Assembly (NCBI GenBank): GCA_947498785.1
Contig: CANMLS010000004.1
Span: 62,001 to 126,000, forward strand
Direction of reading: 5' to 3'
DNA length: 64,000 nucleotides
Source: an uncultured Aquimarina sp.
Lineage (GTDB): Bacteria > Bacteroidota > Bacteroidia > Flavobacteriales > Flavobacteriaceae
Made by a program: the position numbers and the translations under genes. Positions within the stretch are counted from its first letter, which is position 1; each line of letters begins with the position of its first letter. Below are positions 54,101 to 62,524 of the stretch, in pieces. The notes beneath the pieces were generated by a model. It searched no databases, was not told the DNA's origin, and saw only the letters and a program-made list of their open reading frames with translations.

Positions 54101-54411
54101 CTGAAAGATTGTCCCAGTTGAAGAGATATGTTTTCTCTCTTATAATCATTAAATCCAACATAAGAAATGGTAATGTTATAAGGACCTCCTGTACGCATAC
54201 CAGAAATTCTATAAAATCCATCAAAATCTGTAGTAGCACCATATTTTGTGCCTGATGGTTGGTGAACAGCAATAATATTTGCCCCTGGAAGAGGACCTCC
54301 TGTGTTATCTGTAACTTTACCTCCAAGAGATGAGGTTGTTACTCCTTGTGCAAACGTCTCCCCAACGACTGCCATAAGGATTACAACAAATAAAAATGTA
54401 ATCTTTTTCAT
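51163..54411 (-). CDS. TonB-dependent receptor, Oar-like
   Basis: A 1082-residue outer-membrane protein. The signal peptide (about 1-21, ending TFAQ) is followed by a carboxypeptidase-regulatory-like beta-sandwich (about 25-110; GGKVTDNTGGPLPGANIIA), then a plug domain (about 120-250; NLPQTSRSIADFVRLTPQAQV, FAGGAISAVTRSGTN) and a long beta-barrel ending with the aromatic C-terminus QIGLRYLFN. This is the Oar-like type found widely in Bacteroidetes. There is no SusD partner next to it, so it is not a classical polysaccharide locus. The ligand is unknown. Confidence 0.95.
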   Translation of the reverse strand: MKKITFLFVVILMAVVGETFAQGVTTSSLGGKVTDNTGGPLPGANIIAVHQPSGTKYGATTDFDGFYRISGMRTGGPYNITISYVGFNDYKRENISLQLGQSFRISTQMVEAANELEKVIITATNNGVFNSNKSGAETNISQRDIQNLPQTSRSIADFVRLTPQAQVSEDDDGFSISLAGQNSRYNAIYIDGAVNNDVFGLADSGTNGGQTGVNPFSVDAIESFQVQIAPFDVRIAGFAGGAISAVTRSGTNNIEGSAYAFVRNQDLAGKTPPSLLDEGESREKFPDFSSTTYGVRVGGPIIKDKLFYFVNYEREDREVPQPFNISNYTGDSNTLAAIESLRSRTLSTYGYDIGGFQTNESTLKSDKFTIKLDWNINENNKLSFRHGYVRGDNLEARNSNSRGIGFSNGSEKFITVSNSSALEINSTIGSDFSNNFIFGYTRVRDDRDPSGDPFPTVRIADGLNDRDFRQGLIFGNEPFSTANLLEQDIFTFTNNFEIYKGRHTITLGTHNEYSKIKNLFFGFNHGDYTFLTVDDFLTGQPASFYQREYSLLSGNGIGDNSSGASEFDVFQLGFYAQDEVQFTDDFKITAGIRFDFPIWEDGLANDDFNNRTVLLLEAAGYDLQGARVGKGVDSQVYISPRVGFNWDVKGERKTQIRGGFGIFTSRLPLVWPAATYNNNGVTGGRSRSFELSDPVTFNPNINQQPVTVEPGTGGVGGRIDLFTPDFRLPQVFKANIAVDQKLPIWGLIASTDLIWNDNITALNYQQLNIVGQVGTLNGADNRPFYDDDEIDDTYRDVILASNTGEGYSWNASFTLRKPFENGFQGQVSYSYGDSKSLFDGTSSRNISQWSNIETVNGKNAPELSRSDFAQGHRINANVSYEIKWNDNLKTTFGLYYEGSQGQPYSFIYNGSLLGDNRSDNALLYVPVNQSEINLVPLLDNDNNLIATPDQQWESLNAFIEGNDYLRKRRGRYAERNGEQGPWSHVIDLRFVQDFSIKFGNKKHTLQATADINNFTNLINKDWGKRKFIRQTVDLINVETGGPNPEYTFDADRFSNGIEELTDSGRLNASRWQMQIGLRYLFN

Positions 54412-54819
54412 GAGTGTGTTTTAATTATTGTTAATTATGATATGAAGCCCTATAAGGATTAGAATTCATATACTTAAAGTATTTGAGAAATTCTTTAAAT
54501 CCTATATGGTTTCAAAATAAATGATTGAGTTAATAATCGCCCCAAAAGAACGAATCTTTATGCAAACTAAGTTTATCTTAATGTTAAAAGTTTTGAACAA
54601 AAAAACTACGGTTAAAAAGTAATTCTACCGTAGAGGATGTTGATTTTTAAGGGGTTGAAGATGCGAAAAATTATTAACCAGAAAAAAGTTAGTGAATACT
54701 GCTTTTAAGATTGCAACAACATGATAAAAAAGAGGTTTGAGTAGTAAAGATACAGTGCTTTATTGTGTATTAATATCTTCCTTTTCTCAATAAGAAAAGG
54801 AAGATATTAATACTTATAT
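54412..54819. other. Leader of the receptor gene and terminator of pgi
   Basis: About 400 bp without a gene. It holds a 17-bp hairpin (54771-54809) that terminates the pgi operon, and the presumed promoter and leader of the TonB-dependent receptor near 54412-54600, where no clear box was found. Confidence 0.5.
54771..54809 (-). terminator. Strong terminator of the pgi operon
   Basis: A perfect 17-bp stem (TAATATCTTCCTTTTCT and its complement) with a five-base loop, 10 nt after the pgi stop codon. Confidence 0.85.
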
Positions 54820-56469
54820 TTATGAATTAGATGATTCTAAATACTGTTGTAAAAGTGTATTTGTAGAAGAATCATGTTTAGAGATTTGTTTAGTATTAAT
54901 TTCGGATAATATAGTACTAGCTAGTTGCTTTCCTAACTCTACACCCCATTGGTCATAACTAAAAATATTCCAAACTACTCCCTGAACAAAAATACGTTGT
55001 TCATACATGGCAATTAATGCTCCTAAGTTTTTAGGAGTTAGTTTATCAATTAAAACCGTTGTTGTTGGTTTGTTTCCTGTAAATACTTTGAAAGGTAGTA
55101 GCTGATTCGTTTTTTCTTGAGATAAGGATGAAGTGCTTAATTCTTTTAAAACTTCAGCTTTGGTTTTACCATTCATTAGAGCTTCGGTCTGAGCAAAAAA
55201 GTTCGCCATTAGTTTATCTTGATGATCCTGATCTCCAAACAGAGCATTTTTAAAACCTATAAATTCTGCTGGAATTAATTTGGTTCCCTGATGCATTAAT
55301 TGAAAAAAAGCATGTTGAGCATTGGTACCTGGTTCTCCCCAAATGATAGTACCTGTTTGATAGGTTACTGGCTCTCCATTGCGATCTACACTTTTGCCAT
55401 TACTTTCCATAATACCTTGTTGTAAATAGGCAGGTAATCTGTGTAAATATTGAGAATAAGGGATGATTGCTTCGCTTTCTGCATTAAAAAAGTTATTGTA
55501 CCATATACTTAGCATACCTAGGATAACAGGAATGTTTTCTTCAAAAGGGGTGCTTTTAAAATGCTCATCCATTTCATGAGCGCCTGTAAGTAAGGCTTCA
55601 AAATGGTCATACCCAACAGAAAGACTTATTGATAGTCCAACAGCACTCCAAAGAGAGAAACGGCCACCAACCCAATCCCATAAGGGAAAAATATTTGCAG
55701 AATCTATTCCGAAATCAGTAACATTTGCAATGTTACTGGATACAGCTACAAAATGTTTACTTACAGCTTCTTTTGGAGCATATTTTGTAAACCAATTTCT
55801 TGCAGTTGTTGCATTGGATAAAGTTTCTTGAGTAGAAAAAGTCTTAGAAACAACTACAAATAAAGTTGTTTCGGGATCTAAATTTTTTAAGTTTTGATGT
55901 ACATGATCTCCGTCTACATTAGATATAAAATGCACCCTAAGGTGATTTTTGTAATAAGCAAGAGATTCAGTAATCATTGCTGGGCCAAGATCAGAGCCAC
56001 CAATACCAATATTTACAATATCAGTGAAAGCTTTACCTGTATGCCCCTTACGACTTCCAGAAATAATTTCATGACTAAAAGCCTTTATTTTTTGTTTTAC
56101 AGTATTAACCTCGGGAATTACATTTTTTCCATCGATGGTTATGGTACTCGTAGAGGGTGTTCTAAGGGCTGTATGTAATACTGCTCTATTCTCTGTTTCA
56201 TTAATAATACCTCCAGCAAAATAATTATGTATAGCATCTCCTAACTTAACTTCTTTTGCAAGGTCAAGCAGCAGTGTTTTGGTTGTTTGGTCAATTCTGT
56301 TTTTAGAATAATCGATATAAAAGTCTTTCCAGGCAATAGAAAAAACTTGCGCTCTATCTGGGTGTTCCAGAAACAAATCTTTTAAGTGTGTGTCTTTTAT
56401 GGTCTCATAATGAGATCTAAGTGCTTCCCAGGCTTTTGTGGTGGTGGGATTAATAGTTGGTAATGTCAT
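54820..56469 (-). CDS. pgi: Glucose-6-phosphate isomerase
   Basis: Interconverts glucose-6-phosphate and fructose-6-phosphate in glycolysis. The family signatures [36 protein letters not shown] and [20 protein letters not shown] (PGI signature 1 area) are present, as is the C-terminal [11 protein letters not shown] (signature 2). Length of 549 aa is typical. It starts 5 nt after the M23 peptidase stop, so it is the last gene of an operon. Confidence 0.98.
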   Translation of the reverse strand: MTLPTINPTTTKAWEALRSHYETIKDTHLKDLFLEHPDRAQVFSIAWKDFYIDYSKNRIDQTTKTLLLDLAKEVKLGDAIHNYFAGGIINETENRAVLHTALRTPSTSTITIDGKNVIPEVNTVKQKIKAFSHEIISGSRKGHTGKAFTDIVNIGIGGSDLGPAMITESLAYYKNHLRVHFISNVDGDHVHQNLKNLDPETTLFVVVSKTFSTQETLSNATTARNWFTKYAPKEAVSKHFVAVSSNIANVTDFGIDSANIFPLWDWVGGRFSLWSAVGLSISLSVGYDHFEALLTGAHEMDEHFKSTPFEENIPVILGMLSIWYNNFFNAESEAIIPYSQYLHRLPAYLQQGIMESNGKSVDRNGEPVTYQTGTIIWGEPGTNAQHAFFQLMHQGTKLIPAEFIGFKNALFGDQDHQDKLMANFFAQTEALMNGKTKAEVLKELSTSSLSQEKTNQLLPFKVFTGNKPTTTVLIDKLTPKNLGALIAMYEQRIFVQGVVWNIFSYDQWGVELGKQLASTILSEINTKQISKHDSSTNTLLQQYLESSNS

Positions 56470-56474
56470 TATTT

Positions 56475-57728
56475 CTATAAAATTTCTTGTGGTTTAAATT
56501 GTATGCTGTCTAATGTAGCTTTTATGGGGTCTATAAAAGTAAAAAACTTAGGACGAAGGCTATCTGATAATGGTTTTGAAGAGGGAAGATCTTGTTTGAA
56601 AGGATCTACTTCTTTTCCGTTTTTCCAAAATCTATAGCATACGTGAGGACCTCCTGTGTTACCAGTCATCCCTATATACCCAATCACATCTCCTTGTCTT
56701 ACAAACTCACCTACTTTTACCGCTTGTCTGCTCATGTGTAGATATTGGGTATCGTAGGTTGCATTGTGTCTTATTTTTACATATTTTCCATTACCTCCTC
56801 TACGTTCTGATTTGGTAACAATTCCGTCAGCTGTTGCTAATATAGGAGTGCCAATAGGCGCTGCAAAATCTGTTCCTCTATGGGGTCTTATCTTATTACC
56901 ATAATATTTGATTCGTCGTCTTAGATTATATCTTGAAGAAATTCTACTAAATTTTACAGGAGCAGTAAGAAATGCTCGTCGTAAATTGTTAGCATCTTCA
57001 TCAAAATAATCTATTCCTCCAGTTATTGAATCGTCTTGAAATCTAAATGCATAAATTGGTTTATTGATATGCTCAAAATAAGAGGCTTTGATTTGATCAA
57101 TTCCAGCAGGAATGGTGTCGTCGATAAATTTTTCGACATAAATAACTTTAAATCGATCTCCTGCTTGTAGTCTTGTAAAATCTATGGTCCAAGCATAAAT
57201 ATCTGCCATATTATATGCTACCAAAAAATTGAGATCTAGATCATCAAATGTTTGCATTAAACTACTGTTAATAATACCAGAGGCGCTTTTTTCTACTAAT
57301 TTTACTGGTTTTTTTCTTTTTTGGGCAATTATACTATCTCTAAAATCAATTACGGTATAGTCAATTTTATTGTTTTGATATACAAAAACTTGCGCTTTTT
57401 CTGTAGTGTCTTTTGTTTTAAGAAGCATATATGGTTTTCCAGCCATAATTCTCGCTACATTAAATGTATCTTTAATCTTATTTGTGATTTCAAAAACTTT
57501 GGCTCTACTCATACCATGAGTATCCATAATAGCCCCAAAACTATCACCAGGTCTTATGGTATCTTTTACAACATTAAAATCATTTAGAACGTAGCCAAAC
57601 TCTTTAATTACAGGAGGCGCTTTTTTTTCTTCAACTACCTCGGGAATAGTGACTTTTTTTTCTTTTTTTTCTTTTTGACATGAAAATAATACTACCACAA
57701 TTAGTAGTACGTAACCTATTTGCTTCAA
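56475..57728 (-). CDS. M23-family peptidoglycan endopeptidase lipoprotein
   Basis: A 417-residue protein with a lipoprotein signal (VLFSC, Cys17). An N-terminal OapA-like/LysM-like region (about 45-130) contains [23 protein letters not shown]. The M23 zinc endopeptidase domain (about 280-385) has [28 protein letters not shown] and GPHVCYRFW, giving the HxxxD and HxH ligands. It cleaves peptide cross-bridges or muropeptides, or regulates envelope remodelling. It overlaps no gene, lies 12 nt after kynA and 5 nt before pgi. Confidence 0.92.
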   Translation of the reverse strand: MKQIGYVLLIVVVLFSCQKEKKEKKVTIPEVVEEKKAPPVIKEFGYVLNDFNVVKDTIRPGDSFGAIMDTHGMSRAKVFEITNKIKDTFNVARIMAGKPYMLLKTKDTTEKAQVFVYQNNKIDYTVIDFRDSIIAQKRKKPVKLVEKSASGIINSSLMQTFDDLDLNFLVAYNMADIYAWTIDFTRLQAGDRFKVIYVEKFIDDTIPAGIDQIKASYFEHINKPIYAFRFQDDSITGGIDYFDEDANNLRRAFLTAPVKFSRISSRYNLRRRIKYYGNKIRPHRGTDFAAPIGTPILATADGIVTKSERRGGNGKYVKIRHNATYDTQYLHMSRQAVKVGEFVRQGDVIGYIGMTGNTGGPHVCYRFWKNGKEVDPFKQDLPSSKPLSDSLRPKFFTFIDPIKATLDSIQFKPQEIL

Positions 57729-57740
57729 CTGACGTCTATT

Positions 57741-58706
57741 TTATTTTGCGGCATTAAATTGATGAGTAACCCATTGCTGACCCCAATTTTCTTTTTCTTC
57801 ATTGTTCCAAAGATTAGGAAAAAACATAACTCTTTGAAAACTAGGTGGTAAAAAGCTTTTCCAGTTTGTTCCTCCAGTGGCCAAAACCTCACCTTTTTCT
57901 TTGTTAAGATATCTAAAGGCGGCACCCATATGCATTAATAACCAATTAATATTCACATTGGTGTCAAAAGTACGTAATGCTTCGATAAGGAGCACATTAT
58001 TTTGCTCTTTTTCTGGTAGTTCGAGATATTTATGAAATATTGTACTGTTTTGTACTTGTTTAGCTATACGCATCATTCTGGGCGTATACCGATATTCGAA
58101 TTGTTTAAGGGTAAGTGTTTTCTCACCTGTTTGTTTGTCGGTTGCGCCTGATTTCCAGTATAAATGCTCAAATACTTCTCCAAGAGGATCTTTTTCTGAA
58201 AAATGAGCCCTCTCTTTTGTGTTTACAAGATTTGATAAAGGAGTGGAATAGATCTCAATAAGTCTGAATTGAACAGATTGAAATCCACTTGCAGGTAGAA
58301 GAGACATTCTGTATTTAAGGAATTGATCTCTGTCCATTCCTTTTATCATGACATCAAAAGAGTTGATTAAAACTCTAAAATATCGATTTACTCTATTGAT
58401 TTTGGTAATAAAAAACTCTGCAGTTTGTAATTTATCATCAATAATTTGTTTTAATTCATGTATGATGAGTTTAAAATAGAGTTCTGTAATCTGATGATAG
58501 GTAATGAATATTTCTTCGTCGGGAAAATGAGTTCTGGGTATTTGTAAACTTAATAATGTATCGAGATGAATGTAATCCCAATAGGTAAGATAGCGATCGT
58601 GAAGAAGACCATCAAGGTATGATCCTAAATCTTGACCAGAGTTTTTAAACTTTTTTTCTAATTGCTTTATTTTCTCAGCAATTTCGGGTTTGATGATTTC
58701 ACTCAT
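57741..58706 (-). CDS. kynA: Tryptophan 2,3-dioxygenase
   Basis: A heme enzyme opening the indole ring to N-formylkynurenine, first step of the kynurenine pathway. LTYWDYIHLDTLLSLQ, ITYHQITELYFKLIIHELKQ (the conserved substrate-site helix), ASGFQSVQFRLIE and LLMHMGAAFRYLNK are hallmarks. Length of 321 aa is somewhat longer than E. coli-type TDO (279). Its start codon overlaps the preceding DUF3108 gene's stop by 4 nt. Confidence 0.93.
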   Translation of the reverse strand: MSEIIKPEIAEKIKQLEKKFKNSGQDLGSYLDGLLHDRYLTYWDYIHLDTLLSLQIPRTHFPDEEIFITYHQITELYFKLIIHELKQIIDDKLQTAEFFITKINRVNRYFRVLINSFDVMIKGMDRDQFLKYRMSLLPASGFQSVQFRLIEIYSTPLSNLVNTKERAHFSEKDPLGEVFEHLYWKSGATDKQTGEKTLTLKQFEYRYTPRMMRIAKQVQNSTIFHKYLELPEKEQNNVLLIEALRTFDTNVNINWLLMHMGAAFRYLNKEKGEVLATGGTNWKSFLPPSFQRVMFFPNLWNNEEKENWGQQWVTHQFNAAK

Positions 58707-59485
58707 TGATCTATTATAATTTTGAATGGGTGTTTGAGTCCTTTAAATGCATCCAAATCAGCTTTTATAGAGCCAACAAGGATATCTGCTTTTATTCTTA
58801 CAGGCATTCGGTTATCATCATCACTCACCCATACAGTCATACTTTCTTCTTCTTTAAAAATTCTATCAGCTTGTACATATGGTCTGAACTTTAAACATGC
58901 AATTTTACCCATTTTAGTCTTAATGATCTCTCTTCCAAGGAATTTTAACTTGAATCGATAGTTTTCATTGTCAAAAAACATATTTACGTATTGTTCGTCT
59001 CCTTTTTTTAATGAATTTGTATTGATATTATTACGTAAATAATAAAAAGAGGACATCATATCCTGCACGTTAGACTTTATTGGGAAGGACTTTTTGGTGT
59101 TATGCTTCTTGTTAAATACTAAAGCTTCACTTTGATTGTGATCAAAATTAATTTCTATATCCTTAGTATGTCCTCCTTCATTAATTTTTCTAATAAACCT
59201 ATAAGGTTTAACTTCTTTTTTATCAATATAGGTTTCATAATAATCCTCTACTTTAAAAAACATACTTAAAAGACCAGTAGATTTGCCAGTGCCTACTACA
59301 TGATGCACAGGTTTATTGTTGATAACATCATCTTTTACTTCTAGGGTAGCATAGCTTGCAGTAAAAACTCCATAATGTATCCTGAACTTAAACCATTCAC
59401 CTGAATCAAATGCTTTATGGTTTTCCTGTGCAATTGCAGAAAGAGCTATTATAAACAAAAGGCAAATTAGGATATATTTTTTCAT
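58703..59485 (-). CDS. DUF3108 periplasmic protein
   Basis: A 260-residue protein with a signal peptide (about 1-19, ALSAIAQ). The body is the DUF3108 beta-rich family: GEWFKFRIHYGVFTASYATLEV near the start, VHHVVGTGKSTG, YETYIDKKEVKPYRFIRKINEGG and VWVSDDDNRMPVRIKADILVGSIKADL at the end. Function is unknown; the fold suggests a periplasmic lipid- or polymer-binding barrel. It heads the DUF3108-kynA-M23-pgi operon. Confidence 0.9.
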   Translation of the reverse strand: MKKYILICLLFIIALSAIAQENHKAFDSGEWFKFRIHYGVFTASYATLEVKDDVINNKPVHHVVGTGKSTGLLSMFFKVEDYYETYIDKKEVKPYRFIRKINEGGHTKDIEINFDHNQSEALVFNKKHNTKKSFPIKSNVQDMMSSFYYLRNNINTNSLKKGDEQYVNMFFDNENYRFKLKFLGREIIKTKMGKIACLKFRPYVQADRIFKEEESMTVWVSDDDNRMPVRIKADILVGSIKADLDAFKGLKHPFKIIIDQ

Positions 59486-59882
59486 AGTTTAGGGTATTGT
59501 TTAATTTGATATACATGCTGAATTGGTGATGTAAATACAATATCCATTCCAAAAGTACTATTTAATGTGATGAGATAAAAATGAATACCGTTATCAAATG
59601 TAAAAATATAAACAAAAAAGGAGAGCCACCACAGCTCTCCTTTTTACTTTTATTAACCAACTAAAAACTTAAATTATGAGAATAATTATCGTTTTAGATG
59701 TAGATGGTAACCACTCCGTCTACAATTACAAAAATGAACTTTTTTTGCATAATTATCAAACGAAAACGTTTTTTTATTATGATATTTAACAAAAATTTAT
59801 ATCAATTCTCCTTAAAATTGCAGATTTCTCAAAGTTTGACAAAAGTGGTTTAGGTTTATAAAAAGGAATCTGTTATATATTT
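59486..59882. other. Intergenic region with terminator and doubtful small ORF
   Basis: About 400 bp. It holds a strong hairpin at 59615-59645. A 36-codon ORF from the ATG at 59679 (RIIIVLDVDGNHSVYNYKN) is not supported as a gene. The TAGATGG / CCGTCTA region near 59698-59725 can form a weak stem. Confidence 0.5.
59615..59645. terminator. Hairpin terminator upstream of the DUF3108 operon
   Basis: Arms AAAAAGGAGAGC / GCTCTCCTTTTT with a seven-base loop; A- and T-runs on both sides allow termination on either strand. On the minus strand it would end hppD transcription, although 240 bp after the stop. Confidence 0.75.
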
Positions 59883-61022
59883 TTACAAAGTACCTCTTTG
59901 TTGTTGTTCCCTCTCAATAGCCTCAAATAAAGCTTTGAAATTACCTTTTCCGAAGGATTGAGCTCCTTTACGTTGAATAATTTCAAAGAACATCGTGGGA
60001 CGATCTAAAACAGGTTTGGTGAAAATTTGAAGAAGATATCCTTCATCATCACGATCAATCAAAATTCCTAGTTCTTTTAGAGGAGCGAGATCTTCATCGA
60101 TTTCCCCAACTCTATCCAATACTGTTTCATAATAGCTTGCAGGAACAGTAAGAAATTCAACTCCACGACTTTGTAATGCTGAAACAGTTTCAATAATATT
60201 GTCAGTGGCTAATGCCATATGTTGTACACCAGCACCATTATAGAAATCAATATATTCTTCGATCTGAGATTTTTTTCTACCTTCTGCGGGCTCATTTATA
60301 GGGAACTTGATTCGCCCATTACCATTACTCATCACTTTGCTCATTAGAGCAGTGTATTCTGTAGAAATATCATTATCATCAAAAGAAACTAATTGTGCAA
60401 ACCCCATTACTTTGGCATAGAATTCACACCACTTATTCATTTCATTCCAACCCACATTTCCTACCATATGATCAATAAATTTTAGACCTGTAGATTCTGT
60501 TGTATAAGACTTGTTCCAGGAAATATAACCAGGTAAGAAAGCACCATGATAATTTTTTCTTTCTACAAATATATGAACCGTTTCTCCATAAGTGTGGATT
60601 CCCGAAAAAACAACGCTACCGTTTTCATCTTTTTCTACCACAGGTTTCATGTATGATTTTGCACCTCTTTTAACGGTTTCTTCGTAACTTTTGGTAGCAT
60701 CATCTACCCAGAGAGCAACTACTTTTACTCCATCACCATGAGCATTTATATGTTTATTGATATCGCCGTCTGGTTGTAAAGGAGAGGTGAGTATTAATCG
60801 TATTTTATCTTGCTGCATTACATAAGATACTTTGTCTTTTCTGCCAGTTTCTAATCCTGCATAGGCTACTGGCTGAAACCCCCAAGCAGTTTGATAATAA
60901 TAAGCAGCTTGTTTGGCGTTACCAACATAAAGTTCTACATAATCGGTTCCTAGTAATGGTAAGAAATCTTCTGCTAGAGGTACTATTTTCTCTAAGTTCT
61001 GAGGTGTTATATTTGTTGACAT
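59883..61022 (-). CDS. hppD: 4-hydroxyphenylpyruvate dioxygenase
   Basis: An Fe(II) dioxygenase of the VOC fold that converts 4-hydroxyphenylpyruvate to homogentisate in tyrosine breakdown. The two halves are visible: DYVELYVGNAKQAAYYYQTAWGF (first VOC domain) and FIDHMVGNVGWNEMNKWCEFY (first iron histidine), GAGVQHMALATDNI (second histidine) and PTMFFEIIQRKG (iron glutamate). Length of 379 aa is typical. hmgA lies upstream on the same strand. Confidence 0.97.
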   Translation of the reverse strand: MSTNITPQNLEKIVPLAEDFLPLLGTDYVELYVGNAKQAAYYYQTAWGFQPVAYAGLETGRKDKVSYVMQQDKIRLILTSPLQPDGDINKHINAHGDGVKVVALWVDDATKSYEETVKRGAKSYMKPVVEKDENGSVVFSGIHTYGETVHIFVERKNYHGAFLPGYISWNKSYTTESTGLKFIDHMVGNVGWNEMNKWCEFYAKVMGFAQLVSFDDNDISTEYTALMSKVMSNGNGRIKFPINEPAEGRKKSQIEEYIDFYNGAGVQHMALATDNIIETVSALQSRGVEFLTVPASYYETVLDRVGEIDEDLAPLKELGILIDRDDEGYLLQIFTKPVLDRPTMFFEIIQRKGAQSFGKGNFKALFEAIEREQQQRGTL

Positions 61023-61185
61023 ATTTTGTTTTCTTTATTAAATAATGATAAAATTATACTGTATACTTTGGTTGTGGTATAGTCAGAACTTACCACATAG
61101 CTCTCAGATGAGCAGTAATATCTTTTCTATAATTTAGCATAATTTAGATTGATTAAATTCTGGTCATTATTTATTTTCTAATGGT

Positions 61186-62343
61186 TTACTCTAACCACGA
61201 TTTATGATACTCTTCATCTGCAATTTTCATAGCTTCCTCGGTAACCATTAAAGGTTTAAAAGTATCTACCATAACTGCTAATTCATCGGTTTTTGTTTTA
61301 CCAATACTTCGTTCTGTTGCTCCTGGGTGAGGTCCATGAGGTATTCCAGCCGGATGCAGAGAAATATGACCAGCATCAATATCATTTCTACTCATAAAAT
61401 CACCATCTACATAATACAATACTTCGTCGCTATCAATATTACTATGATTGTAAGGAGCGGGAATACTATCTGGATGATAATCATATAATCTGGGTACAAA
61501 CGAACAAACTACAAAAGCGTCTGTTTCAAAAGTTTGATGAACTGGTGGTGGTTGGTGAATTCTACCTGTAATCGGTTCAAAATCATGTATTGAAAAAGCA
61601 TAAGGGAAATTAAATCCATCATACCCTACAACATCAAATGGATGTGAGGCATATATCATATCAAAAATCTCATCTTGCTTTTTTACTTTGATCAAGAAAT
61701 CACCTTTTTCATCATTCGTTTCTAATTCATAAGGGGCTCTAAGATCTCGTTCGCAGTATGGAGAATGTTCTAACAATTGACCAAACCAGTTACGGTATTT
61801 TTTTGGAGTATAGATAGGTCTTCTAGACTCGACTATAAATAAACGATTATCAGAGGTGTCAAAATCAAGTTTGTAAATTGTTCCTCTTGGAATAACAATA
61901 TAATCCCCATATTTAAAATCGAGATTTCCCAGGTGACTACGAAATTTACCGTTTCCTCGGTGAATAAAAATTAACTCATCTGCATCTGTGTTCTTATAGA
62001 AGTAATCAGATGTAGATTCTTGAGGTGCAGATAAGATAATGCTTACATCACTATTGGTAAGGACATTTTTTCTACTTTGCAAATAATCTTTTTCGGGATT
62101 TATTTTAAATCCATGAAATCGATATGATTTAATATTGTTATTGATTGCTATTTTGGGAGTTACGGTGTAACTTCCTTTAATTTCTTTTACTTGTGTTGGT
62201 CTTTGACAATGGTATAGGTTAGTTGACATTCCGTCAAAACCAATTGTTCCAAATACTTGTTCGTAGTAAAGACTACCATCTGGTTTTTTATAGATAGTAT
62301 GGCGTTTGGGTGGTATTTTTCCCAGGCTGTGATAAAAAGGCAT
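61186..62343 (-). CDS. hmgA: Homogentisate 1,2-dioxygenase
   Basis: A cupin-fold iron dioxygenase that opens homogentisate to maleylacetoacetate. MPFYHSLGKIPPKRHTIYKKPDG is the usual Bacteroidetes start. The C-terminal domain has PPPVHQTFETDAFVVCSFVPR, DEVLYYVDGDFMSRNDIDAGHISLHPAG and HGPHPGATE, carrying the active-site histidines and glutamate. Length of 385 aa is shorter than the 430-aa proteobacterial enzyme, as is usual for this phylum. hppD follows on the same strand, giving two consecutive steps of tyrosine catabolism. Confidence 0.95.
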   Translation of the reverse strand: MPFYHSLGKIPPKRHTIYKKPDGSLYYEQVFGTIGFDGMSTNLYHCQRPTQVKEIKGSYTVTPKIAINNNIKSYRFHGFKINPEKDYLQSRKNVLTNSDVSIILSAPQESTSDYFYKNTDADELIFIHRGNGKFRSHLGNLDFKYGDYIVIPRGTIYKLDFDTSDNRLFIVESRRPIYTPKKYRNWFGQLLEHSPYCERDLRAPYELETNDEKGDFLIKVKKQDEIFDMIYASHPFDVVGYDGFNFPYAFSIHDFEPITGRIHQPPPVHQTFETDAFVVCSFVPRLYDYHPDSIPAPYNHSNIDSDEVLYYVDGDFMSRNDIDAGHISLHPAGIPHGPHPGATERSIGKTKTDELAVMVDTFKPLMVTEEAMKIADEEYHKSWLE

Positions 62344-62524
62344 GATATTACAAGTTTAAGGTATTAACTATTTTCTAACTAAGATAATAAATAGCAAGTC
62401 TACCTTATTCGGGGTTGCGTTTAATAAGGTAGTGTAGTAATAATAGTAAATCCTGCCAAAACAAGTTCATAATATTACAAATATCGTAAATATTTCTTTG
62501 ATTTAAGCTATTTGCATCATCCAT

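Noticed and set aside
59679..59789. 36-codon ORF (RIIIVLDVDGNHSVYNYKN)
   Set aside because: Too short, no recognised family, and it lies in a terminator-bearing intergenic region; kept only as a remark.
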